This document shows, piece by piece, positions 35,019-43,226 of a DNA stretch of 64,000 nt. The stretch spans positions 62,001-126,000 of the forward strand of contig JAFDZM010000065.1 of NCBI GenBank assembly GCA_018266915.1, given 5' to 3'. The DNA is from Bacteroidota bacterium (lineage in GTDB: Bacteria > Bacteroidota > Bacteroidia > Sphingobacteriales > Sphingobacteriaceae). The notes under the pieces are model-generated. The model was given only the letters and a program-made list of their open reading frames with translations. It was not told where the DNA came from and did not search any database. Positions within the stretch are counted from its first letter, which is position 1. The number at the start of each line of letters is the position of its first letter. The translations under genes and the position numbers were made by a program.

Positions 35019-36569
35019 TTAATTAAGTGATAACACCACAACGGAAGCAGGAGGCAATACCACACTCAGGTTTTCACCTTTCATGGTTGCGCCTTTAAAT
35101 GCCTTTGGCTGTATTTTATCCGGATTGGCAGCAGAGTTATAATCATTAACTTTTGCAGACGACAATATTCTGCCGCTAATATCTTTGAATTTAGCGCCAT
35201 GCATATTAACCGATACGGTGTGCTGATGATCCGGGTCGATATTCACCAGGGAAATATGCACTACTCCATCTTTTGCTTTGGATGCCGATGCTGAAATAGC
35301 AGGCAGCTTTTGACCTTTATGCTCATACCACTCGCTGTTAACTGATACCGGCAGCAAGGTAGCATCCTGATGCACATTATACATTTCCATCACGTGGTAA
35401 GTTGGTGTCAATATCAGTTGGGGGCCATTGGTCAATATTACAGCCTGCAAAACGTTGATGCATTGTGCCAGGTTGGCCATTCTTACACGGTCACTGTGAT
35501 TATTAAAGATATTGAGCGTTGCTCCCGCAATCATCGCATCGCGCATGGTGTTTTGTTGGTATAAGAATCCCGGATTTGTTCCCGGCTCCACATCGTACCA
35601 ACCACCCCATTCATCAACCACAAGGGCGATTTTCTTTTGAGGATCGTACTTATCCATAATGGCCGAATGCTTGATCACGAGCGTATCCATAAACAATGCG
35701 CGCTGCATGGTTTCAAAATATTCGTCTTTGGTAAAGGCAGTTGCAGAGCTTTTATGCCCCCAGTCGATCACCGCATAATGATGCATTGCCAGACCTTCCA
35801 TCAGATCCGACGGTATGTTTTTCATGAGCACCTCTGTCCAATGGTAGTCTGCCGAGCTGGCGCCCGAAGCAACACGGAACAGTTTGGATTTACCCCTTGA
35901 ATTTGCCATAAACGTGGAGAATTTTCTGAACTCATTGGCATAGTATTCAGGCGTCATATTACCGCCGCAGCCCCAGGCTTCATTACCTACTCCCCAAAAC
36001 TTTACGCCCCAGGGGGTTTCACGGCCATTCGCCTTGCGAAGATCCGACATCGGGTTTTTGCTGTCGGTATTAGCGTATTGCACCCAGTCTGCCAGTTCCT
36101 GTACTGTTCCGCTGCCCACGTTTCCCGACAAGTATGGATCGGCACCCAATTTTTCGCACATATTTAAAAAATCGTGCGTACCAAAGCTGTTATCCTCTGT
36201 AACGCCGCCCCACCACGCATTCACAATTGAAGGTCTTTTATCTTTCGGACCGATGCCGTCTTTCCAGTGATAAGTATCAGCAAAGCAACCTCCGGGCCAG
36301 CGAAGGGCAGGGATCTTCATTTTTTTAAGTGCCTCTATGACATCATTCCGCACGCCATTGGTGTTTGCAATTTTTGAGGTATCGCCAACATAGAACCCGC
36401 CATAAATACCGTGGCCCAAATGCTCGGCAAAGTGACTGTAAATGTATTTACTGATCACCGGGTTTGATGTGCCCGGGTTGACATCGAGGTCAATGCTGGT
36501 TTGTGCCTTTCCGGCGTTTGCTACTGTAATAAAAAATATACAAGCAGCGATTAATGCTTTGTGCTTCAT
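35019..36569 (-). CDS. GH51 alpha-L-arabinofuranosidase (short form)
   Basis: A 516-residue exported GH51 enzyme (leader ending NAGKAQ) without the extra N-terminal domain of its neighbour. GVGNEAWGCGGNMTPEY carries the acid/base and LVVDEWGGWYDVEPGTNPG the nucleophile. The C-terminal beta-sandwich follows. Upstream lie two dyads of the recurrent TGTTA-N3-TAACA type (36608-36620 and 36691-36703), so the pair of GH51 genes probably has its own regulated promoter. Confidence 0.93.
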   Translation of the reverse strand: MKHKALIAACIFFITVANAGKAQTSIDLDVNPGTSNPVISKYIYSHFAEHLGHGIYGGFYVGDTSKIANTNGVRNDVIEALKKMKIPALRWPGGCFADTYHWKDGIGPKDKRPSIVNAWWGGVTEDNSFGTHDFLNMCEKLGADPYLSGNVGSGTVQELADWVQYANTDSKNPMSDLRKANGRETPWGVKFWGVGNEAWGCGGNMTPEYYANEFRKFSTFMANSRGKSKLFRVASGASSADYHWTEVLMKNIPSDLMEGLAMHHYAVIDWGHKSSATAFTKDEYFETMQRALFMDTLVIKHSAIMDKYDPQKKIALVVDEWGGWYDVEPGTNPGFLYQQNTMRDAMIAGATLNIFNNHSDRVRMANLAQCINVLQAVILTNGPQLILTPTYHVMEMYNVHQDATLLPVSVNSEWYEHKGQKLPAISASASKAKDGVVHISLVNIDPDHQHTVSVNMHGAKFKDISGRILSSAKVNDYNSAANPDKIQPKAFKGATMKGENLSVVLPPASVVVLSLN

Positions 36570-36605
36570 CAGGTTTAATATAATTGATGTGCCAAGATAA
36601 TAATT

Positions 36606-36703
36606 ATTGTCAAATTAACACTTAAAAATAAAGATTAATTTATTTATTCAATTAAGTTACTTAAAAATAGGTGATTACATAATAAATTAGTGTTGATTTA
36701 ACA
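36606..36703 (-). promoter_or_regulatory. Two dyads of the TGTTA-N3-TAACA class before the GH51 genes
   Basis: On the minus strand TGTTAATTTGACA (36620-36608) and TGTTAAATCAACA (36703-36691) lie 39 and 122 bp upstream of the GH51 start. Each is followed by an AT-rich ATAATTATTAT or CTAATTTATTAT stretch, matching the sequence after the same dyad at 47561 and 48479. This points to promoter-proximal operators of one regulator, possibly the AraR-like protein. Confidence 0.6.
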
Positions 36704-36718
36704 CCAATGCTAAAGCCA

Positions 36719-36750
36719 TTAAAAAAGCCCCGTTGAAACGCAGGGCCTTA
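36719..36750 (-). terminator. Terminator of the inositol oxygenase transcript (locus 2)
   Basis: On the minus strand AGGCCCTGCGTTTCAACG pairs GCCC with GGGC and is followed by a TTTTTT run (36726-36721). It lies 22 bp after the inositol oxygenase stop and before the GH51 promoter, separating the two transcripts. Confidence 0.75.
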
Positions 36751-36771
36751 ATGATAATGAAATTTAATTCA

Positions 36772-37644
36772 TTATAACTTGGCCATTTCTGGCAAATACT
36801 TAGCGATCAAATCCTCGTAGTATGGCTTCAACTCAGAAACAACCGGGGTAACCGGGCTTTTTGAATACAGATCATATGGGTTAAACATCTCCACCCATTT
36901 AAACATTTTCTGATCGTGCTCATTCAGAAGGTGGTCATATGCCTTTTCACGATGTTGTGAATAAAACGAATGATAACGTATCATATAAAGAGCCGGCTCC
37001 GGAAGATAATCTTTGGTAATCTGAAACATATATTCATCGTGCCCCCAGGATATTTCTACATTTTCCATTCCGCAGTTTGGCGAGTAAACGCCATATTTGG
37101 TATTAAATCGCTCATCGTAAGTATCTGGATTATCGGCAAAAAACTCAGGGTATACAATCTTATCAGAGAACTTGCAACCAACCGGGAAGGTATCGCCTAC
37201 TACATTCCATTGCGGTTCGCCAAACAAGCAAAGCACCTTACCCAAGTCATGAATAAAACCTGTCAGTACAAACCAATCGGGGTGGCCGTCTGTGCGGATC
37301 GCCTCAGCTGTTTGCAGCAAGTGCTGTAGCTGGTCGAGCTGCAGATCAGGATCCGATTCATCTACTAATGTGTTCAGGTATTCCATAGCATCCCACCAGG
37401 GCATTTCCTTTTGCTGAAATTGCAGAAAATGTGCCTTTTTAGCCAATACGTTATCATAGGTTTGATATTTATGATTCAGTCGGTAAAATTCGCGCACGGT
37501 ATCTACCTCCGGACTATTATAGTTCCTGAATTCTTCTTTCGCTTTGGCCATATTGCCGGGTTCAGGATATCGTTTAAGTACATCGTCTTCCCATTGGTCC
37601 AGGCTTGATAACGGGGACATTTCCTTCTTGGTTAACTTTTCCAT
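36772..37644 (-). CDS. myo-Inositol oxygenase, copy 1
   Basis: A 290-residue cytoplasmic di-iron oxygenase that cleaves myo-inositol to D-glucuronate. The six iron ligands known from mammalian MIOX align: H108 (LQHLLQT), H132 and D133 (IHDLGK), H202 (WGHDEY), H225 (YHSFYS) and D258 (PYDLYSK). [16 protein letters not shown] is near identical to the eukaryotic enzyme. There is no signal peptide. The gene follows the GH28 and GH89 genes in a SusCD locus and has a paralogue at 57029. A LacI-type operator lies 75 bp upstream. Confidence 0.95.
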   Translation of the reverse strand: MEKLTKKEMSPLSSLDQWEDDVLKRYPEPGNMAKAKEEFRNYNSPEVDTVREFYRLNHKYQTYDNVLAKKAHFLQFQQKEMPWWDAMEYLNTLVDESDPDLQLDQLQHLLQTAEAIRTDGHPDWFVLTGFIHDLGKVLCLFGEPQWNVVGDTFPVGCKFSDKIVYPEFFADNPDTYDERFNTKYGVYSPNCGMENVEISWGHDEYMFQITKDYLPEPALYMIRYHSFYSQHREKAYDHLLNEHDQKMFKWVEMFNPYDLYSKSPVTPVVSELKPYYEDLIAKYLPEMAKL

Positions 37645-37719
37645 AATTGATTTATAATTAAGTAATATACTAGTGTTAAACGCCTTTGTACAGTTTTGTT
37701 AGGTTTAATCAGGCAATTA

Positions 37720-37737
37720 TTTACGCAATCGTTTTCA
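37720..37737 (-). promoter_or_regulatory. LacI-type operator before inositol oxygenase copy 1
   Basis: TTTACGCAATCGTTTTCA (37720-37737) matches 14 of 18 bases of the palindromic site TTTACGTAAACGTTTACG at 46459-46476 next to the LacI gene. It lies in the 106 bp between GH28 and the inositol oxygenase start, about 75 bp upstream of the latter. Confidence 0.6.
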
Positions 37738-37750
37738 TAATGCCCTTCGT

Positions 37751-39295
37751 TTATCTTATCTCTATGTTTTTGCTTTTATCCCCTGATATTTGAATTTCTT
37801 TGGTTTCCAGATTACTCACTTTGTTCATGATAATGACCGGTTGCGAGGTAGCTTTAGGTATCTTCAAATTTTCCAACTTGAGTCTGTTTACATCGTCTGC
37901 AACAAATGCTGAACGATAGTCACCTCCCTTACAGGTTAATAACAGGTTCTTGATCTTTATACCATCAGCATGCCTGATATAGAATCCCCAGGCAGGCAGC
38001 TCACCAAACATGGAGAACTCAGGATAATTTTTAATGCGCTCCGGCACCCTATCTAATGTATCCCTGTTAATGAATGCATTTCCCTTTTTACCGTCTCCTG
38101 CATAATTGATGATGATATTTTCCAGTGTTACATCCTCTACTCTGCCCGATGGAATACCCGCAATTGAAGAAGGAAAAATATTATGAGGTTCACGCACAAC
38201 AGGACCTTCCGTCTGGTAGCCTGAGTCAGGTTTACCGGCCGGAACATCAACCGTTACATTGCTAATGCGAATGCCTTTTACCTTGCCTACCGGCGCTTTC
38301 TGATTGCGTCGACCGAGGCGGATGAAAATCGCATTACCCGTATTCGTTGCTTTTATGTTATCGATGTTGACGTCTTCCAATGTACCCCCGTCGACAGACT
38401 CCAATGCAATTGCTGAGCGATAGGTATCATAAACGATAATATTTTTTATCGTTATCTTCTTAAATCCGCCACGTGAAGCTGTACCGAACTTGATGGCACT
38501 GGCACTTGACCTCACTTTGCAATTAGCTACATATACATTTTCACAAGCTTCCTGTGGATTCTCCGATTTCAGACAGATACCGTCATCAGCAGCATTAAAA
38601 AAACTGTTGGTTAGCCTGGCATTTTTGCAATCGGTAATATCGATGCCGTCGTTGTTCCAAAAAATAATGCTCTCAACTTTTATGCTGTCGACAATAAGAT
38701 TCGAGCAGCTTTTATAGTTCTGCACCCAGCACAGACCATTTTTGATAGTGACTCCTTTAACTTTTATATCGTCACAATTTTTGAACTCGATAAGCTTGGG
38801 TCGATTATCTTCCTCTGGACGAACCTGGTGCCATGGGTTTTCTGTTTTCCATTCTGTATCGCGCAAAGTGCCGGCATTTAATCTTACATAAATATCCTTT
38901 AACAATGCCTCACCCTGACCGTCAATGATGCCTGGTCCGGTTATCGCAATATGATGCTGATGATCGGAGACTATTAACGCGGATGCTTTGCTATCACCAT
39001 AGTCTGCTCGAACCGGGCTTCCTAACAGAAAAGCATCTTTATCCAGGTGCAGCTCGACGTTGGATTTGATATTGATGACACCGGTAACAAACTTGCCGGC
39101 GGGTACAAGTACCATCCCTCCGCCTTGTGAGGAAGCTTCATCAATAGCCTTCTGAATAACTGTAGTATTATTGGTTTTGCCATCGGCAACAGCACCACGT
39201 TCGGCAATATTGTATATCTTACCTTGTGCCGATGCTTTTATAGCGATGCTATTCACTAATAAAACAGTAAGCATTATTTTGATTTTAGTTCTCAT
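37751..39295 (-). CDS. GH28 polygalacturonase-like enzyme
   Basis: A 514-residue exported pectinase (leader ending KASAQ). The right-handed beta-helix of GH28 begins at YNIAERGAVADGKTNNT. Catalytic aspartates are in NNDGIDI (214-220) and NAADDGICLKS (D237-D238). The usual GHG histidine motif is not obvious; SSASAIKFGTAS occupies that place, so exo- or rhamnogalacturonan activity is possible. Its start overlaps the GH89 stop by 11 bp, implying coupled translation. Confidence 0.88.
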   Translation of the reverse strand: MRTKIKIMLTVLLVNSIAIKASAQGKIYNIAERGAVADGKTNNTTVIQKAIDEASSQGGGMVLVPAGKFVTGVINIKSNVELHLDKDAFLLGSPVRADYGDSKASALIVSDHQHHIAITGPGIIDGQGEALLKDIYVRLNAGTLRDTEWKTENPWHQVRPEEDNRPKLIEFKNCDDIKVKGVTIKNGLCWVQNYKSCSNLIVDSIKVESIIFWNNDGIDITDCKNARLTNSFFNAADDGICLKSENPQEACENVYVANCKVRSSASAIKFGTASRGGFKKITIKNIIVYDTYRSAIALESVDGGTLEDVNIDNIKATNTGNAIFIRLGRRNQKAPVGKVKGIRISNVTVDVPAGKPDSGYQTEGPVVREPHNIFPSSIAGIPSGRVEDVTLENIIINYAGDGKKGNAFINRDTLDRVPERIKNYPEFSMFGELPAWGFYIRHADGIKIKNLLLTCKGGDYRSAFVADDVNRLKLENLKIPKATSQPVIIMNKVSNLETKEIQISGDKSKNIEIR

Positions 39296-41501
39296 AAGCT
39301 CCCCCTATCACTTTGCGATATTTTTTATAAATAGCCCTTGCTTCCCCAATACTGTTACCAACGGGATTAACCGGGTAATCTTTATGACTGTTTACCCATT
39401 GCCATTCCCATTGCCTTATGGTTTGATCAAATGCTTTTACATCAATCTCTTTATCTGCACTCATCGCTATATTTATTTTAGCAAAAAACTTTTCCCAGCG
39501 AACTTTATAAAAATCGTTCAGCAAACCGCTCCATTGCCTGCACGAATATTCATGCAGCGGACTATTTTCATCGCCCCATAGCGTGATCAGATCGCGGGCA
39601 TTGCGTTCATAGATATTTTTCTCATCAAGGTTATTCCCCTGCTTGCGTGCATCCGCGATCCATGGGCCGAGCAAAAAGTCTTTGCGTGTAGCCAGCAGCC
39701 TGTCCATATCGCCTATCAGTTCTAAAAATTGGCTGCTGTATTTTTCAAAATCCGCTTTATTCTTTTGGCGGTAAGCATCAACCCATTTTTTCTGCAACGG
39801 CAATGCATAATTGGCTAAAGCCTGACGGGTAACATCCACCAAATCATATCTAAATCCATCGCTATTGCTGCATTGTGGAATGGCATTGATCATGGCGTCC
39901 CATGCAGGCAAAAAGTCCTTTGGTTTATAATTGAAGGTCGTCCGCGTCCAAACGGTTATGGAATCCAATGTAGGCCGACCAGTTATGATCGACTCTGATC
40001 CATCCCGTATGATCGTTCCGCCGCTGTAAACAGTTTTCCTCAATACATCCCATGCTTGTTCTGTATATTTGTTAGCGCTGCCATAACGGGTTAGCTGGTA
40101 TTGCTTTATCCATTCATCCAGGTTGATTTGCTTATCCTGCCACGTATTGGCGGTCATCAGTTCGTATAACACCGGGTTTTGTTCGATAGCCTCCATAGTA
40201 AGCCCTATGCCCTCCATCTTTTTTGAAGCCGGGTCTTTTAAGGCTTTTGCCGGGCCGTCTGCTACCTCGTTCATCCGACCAAACATCACGATATTACCAC
40301 CGAAATTGTGCAGCATATTCCATATCCAGGGTTTGCCATAAAAAGCATCGGTACGTTTCCAGACTGGTTGTATTTCTGCAGCCAGATCAAGCACGATCAT
40401 CCGGTCATCAGGCACAACATTCAGCAAAGCCTTTACCTGCGGTTGTTTCCAGAATTTACGGTCGCTATAAAAAAGCCAGCCCTGCATCACCCATATGCCT
40501 TTTTTGTCTGCAACGTTCATAGCCTGGTATATCCGTTTGCTTAATGCCGAAAGGTAAGTTGTATCGTCCGTTGGAGGTTCATTCTCATTAAAAGTATCGG
40601 CTGAGTATAAATGATCGGTGCCGTACAATTTGGTCTGCTCTTCAATAAACTTCTGACCTATTTTGGCAAACATAGGATCTTCTGTATCCAAAAGGTAAGT
40701 GTCACTAAACCCGTTGTTCCAGTTGGTTTTTTTCAACTTAGAAGCAGGGAAGTATTTTGAGAACGATGCAGGCACATGCCCGGTAAATGATTGCAATATG
40801 GGCTTCATACCCAATTCCCTTTCACGCTTCAATATTTTTTGCTGCAAATCGCGATGACTTTCCAGCCAGCTCAAGGGCAGCGGGCCACCCCAGCCATCCA
40901 AATTTCCCATCCAAAACCACGCAAAATATGCCGGACCGCAGAAAAAGCTTTTCAGGTCGTCATTACTAAAACCCATGTCTTTATACACTTGGTACCAGGT
41001 ATATTCCTGCCCGGTAAGGGCAAGCGGCATGTTGATGCCATGCATAGCCATCCAGTCAATCTCTTTTTGCCAGCGGTCCCAATCCCACCAGCTCATACTA
41101 TAATTGTAGGTGCAATAATTGAGGTAATAGCGGTAAGTATAAGGCGTTGCTTTATGAATCTTCCGGGCTACAACCGGTAACTTTTGGGGCAGTTTCAAAT
41201 TGGTACCGTTCCATGTTACCTGGCAATGGCAATATTGGTTCAGGTAATAATATAAAGCCGAAGCAATTGCAATGCCGTTATTACCCCGCAGGATGATCTT
41301 ACCTTGCCTGCTTTCGATCTCAAAAACATCTTTACCATTAGTCCGGAGTTCTTCTACTGCGAAAGAAGCTGCGCGCTGCGGAATTATCCTTTTGATAAGC
41401 GCATACGAAGCTTCCTTATTAACCTGCGCATCTGCCGATACAACAAGGAATGCAAAGATCGGGCTAAGCAGAAAATAACGGATGAGTATAATGCTTTTCA
41501 T
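39285..41501 (-). CDS. GH89 alpha-N-acetylglucosaminidase, copy 1
   Basis: A 738-residue exported enzyme (leader ending SADAQ) of the NAGLU family, which removes terminal alpha-linked GlcNAc. NAGLU N-terminal, TIM-barrel and C-terminal domains are present in order. The catalytic glutamates align with human E316 and E446: E306 in ADTFNENEPP and E437 in LTMEAIEQNP. MSWWDWDRWQKEIDWMAMHG and GHVPASF are hallmark segments. Alpha-GlcNAc is rare in plant polymers, so this enzyme is the best clue to the substrate of the locus. A paralogue lies at 54738. Confidence 0.95.
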   Translation of the reverse strand: MKSIILIRYFLLSPIFAFLVVSADAQVNKEASYALIKRIIPQRAASFAVEELRTNGKDVFEIESRQGKIILRGNNGIAIASALYYYLNQYCHCQVTWNGTNLKLPQKLPVVARKIHKATPYTYRYYLNYCTYNYSMSWWDWDRWQKEIDWMAMHGINMPLALTGQEYTWYQVYKDMGFSNDDLKSFFCGPAYFAWFWMGNLDGWGGPLPLSWLESHRDLQQKILKRERELGMKPILQSFTGHVPASFSKYFPASKLKKTNWNNGFSDTYLLDTEDPMFAKIGQKFIEEQTKLYGTDHLYSADTFNENEPPTDDTTYLSALSKRIYQAMNVADKKGIWVMQGWLFYSDRKFWKQPQVKALLNVVPDDRMIVLDLAAEIQPVWKRTDAFYGKPWIWNMLHNFGGNIVMFGRMNEVADGPAKALKDPASKKMEGIGLTMEAIEQNPVLYELMTANTWQDKQINLDEWIKQYQLTRYGSANKYTEQAWDVLRKTVYSGGTIIRDGSESIITGRPTLDSITVWTRTTFNYKPKDFLPAWDAMINAIPQCSNSDGFRYDLVDVTRQALANYALPLQKKWVDAYRQKNKADFEKYSSQFLELIGDMDRLLATRKDFLLGPWIADARKQGNNLDEKNIYERNARDLITLWGDENSPLHEYSCRQWSGLLNDFYKVRWEKFFAKINIAMSADKEIDVKAFDQTIRQWEWQWVNSHKDYPVNPVGNSIGEARAIYKKYRKVIGGAYEN

Positions 41502-41556
41502 AAGATCAAGTTACAAAGCAAATCAGATAAGCGCACAACTGAGTTGATAAATAGAA

Positions 41557-41574
41557 TGTGGGCCGAAGCCCACA
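41557..41574 (-). terminator. Intercistronic hairpin after susD (locus 2)
   Basis: A 7 bp stem, TGTGGGC (41557-41563) and GCCCACA (41568-41574), with a four-base loop that reads TTCG on the transcribed minus strand, an exceptionally stable tetraloop. It lies between susD and GH89. No T-tract follows, so it is more likely an mRNA-processing or stabilising element. Confidence 0.7.
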
Positions 41575-41611
41575 CTCTGCATCTAACTTATCTCAACCTA
41601 TTATTAACCTA

Positions 41612-43204
41612 TTAATATCCGGGATTTTGTACCAGTTTGCTATTTAATTGCAACTCAGGGGTTGGTATCGGGAATATACGTTTGTTCGGATCAGCATCGG
41701 TTTTTATACCCCATGGCTGTTCATACAGACCATAACGAATCAGGTCATTCCGGCGCCAGCCCTCGTCAGCGAATTCCCGTGCACGTTCCTGCAGTACCCC
41801 GGTCAGATCGACCGTAGTAAACGCCGCAGCCTTGGCCCTTGTCCTTACCTGATTAACGAGGGACAAAGGTGAATCGCCATTGGTAGCAGCGCCACCGCGT
41901 AATATAGCTTCCGCTTTTTCGAGCAGGATATCTGCGTATCTGAAAAAGGGAACATCATTGCTCTGATCGCGGGTGGACGACACGCTGTCTGGATAGAATT
42001 TATTATTTCTGTAACCTTCTTCATTCGCCAGTTCATCATTACCTATATCAAAAGCCGCGGGGGTCCTCCATACTATATTCGGTGTAAACTCCAGTTGATG
42101 TATTACAGTACCATTAGGGTCTGGACCACTGTAACTGGCATCTAGGCCGATGTTAGTGGTTGTAATATTTATAGGGGTACCATCATTGTAATATTGTTTT
42201 CCTGTCAGATATTGTTTGTTACGGATATCATTCGGATCGTTAAAGTAAGCGTAGTATGACGAATAAGTATAAACGGGCCCAGAAGGGGTATAAGGCATAG
42301 AATACTTTTTACCCAGTGCGGGGTGCAATGTCCAGCGTGCATAATACATCCCCTGGGCATATACGGCATCAAAAGGGACAGCGTAAATAAAGTCTTTAAT
42401 ATCCGGGCCATTATTACGTTTAAACATGCCCAAATAATCCGCATCGAGGGAATATTTGCTTGCTGAAATAATGTTGTCGCACATGGTCACGCAATCACTG
42501 TACCTGCTTGTACCAGTATAATATTCGGCATTCAGGTACATTTTTGCTAAAATGGCATAAGCCAGGTATTTCGTTGGCCTGCCATAGGTAGTCGCATCAA
42601 CAGTAGTACTCAAATTTGGTATCTGTGCGAGCAGTTCGCTTTCAATAAAAGCAAACACTTTTGAACGTGGTTGTGTGCCCATGCTGCTGGTATCACCAAA
42701 CTTGGTAATGATTGGTACATTACCAAAGTTATCCATCATAAAAAAATAACACATAGCACGCATGGTCTTTATCTCAGCAACAGTCTGGTCTTTGGTTGCA
42801 CTTTCCGGCACCGAGTTGAACAAAGACAGCACCTGGTTGCAGGTACTGATGGTTCCGTAACCCCATTGCCAAATACTTTCAAGATTGCCGTTGTCGCCGG
42901 TATATGTATGAAGGTTCAGGGTAGAGTAGTTGCCGCCGTCAAACCAGTTTCCCCCACGTGCTACTAAAACCTCCATATCGGTGCTTAAGTTTTCTACCAA
43001 CCACCATTGCCTGGCCGGCGCCCCTCTGAATGAGGTATAAATAGGGCCTGTGGCAGCTATAAACTGTGCGGCAGTTTTTGGGAAGTTTGCAGGGGTAAGT
43101 GTTGATACGGGGGTAACGTCCAGCTTGGTACAGCCCGACAAAAAGAAGGCAGCTGCACAGAAGGCTAAAATGCCTGAATATAAATTTCTTTTAAAACGAT
43201 TCAT
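41612..43204 (-). CDS. SusD-family lipoprotein (locus 2)
   Basis: A 530-residue RagB/SusD lipoprotein. The leader MNRFKRNLYSGILAFCAAAF ends in a lipobox (SGCTKLD). The C-terminal signature EFADEGWRRNDLIRYG and final LVQNPGY match the family. It lies 22 bp after its susC partner and before the GH89-GH28-MIOX genes. It should hold the glycan taken up by this locus at the cell surface. Confidence 0.94.
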   Translation of the reverse strand: MNRFKRNLYSGILAFCAAAFFLSGCTKLDVTPVSTLTPANFPKTAAQFIAATGPIYTSFRGAPARQWWLVENLSTDMEVLVARGGNWFDGGNYSTLNLHTYTGDNGNLESIWQWGYGTISTCNQVLSLFNSVPESATKDQTVAEIKTMRAMCYFFMMDNFGNVPIITKFGDTSSMGTQPRSKVFAFIESELLAQIPNLSTTVDATTYGRPTKYLAYAILAKMYLNAEYYTGTSRYSDCVTMCDNIISASKYSLDADYLGMFKRNNGPDIKDFIYAVPFDAVYAQGMYYARWTLHPALGKKYSMPYTPSGPVYTYSSYYAYFNDPNDIRNKQYLTGKQYYNDGTPINITTTNIGLDASYSGPDPNGTVIHQLEFTPNIVWRTPAAFDIGNDELANEEGYRNNKFYPDSVSSTRDQSNDVPFFRYADILLEKAEAILRGGAATNGDSPLSLVNQVRTRAKAAAFTTVDLTGVLQERAREFADEGWRRNDLIRYGLYEQPWGIKTDADPNKRIFPIPTPELQLNSKLVQNPGY

Positions 43205-43226
43205 CTTATTTGATCTTAAAGTTTAA

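Noticed and set aside
39171..39581. A 136-residue plus-strand frame
   Set aside because: Antisense to GH89 and GH28, whose catalytic motifs are intact.
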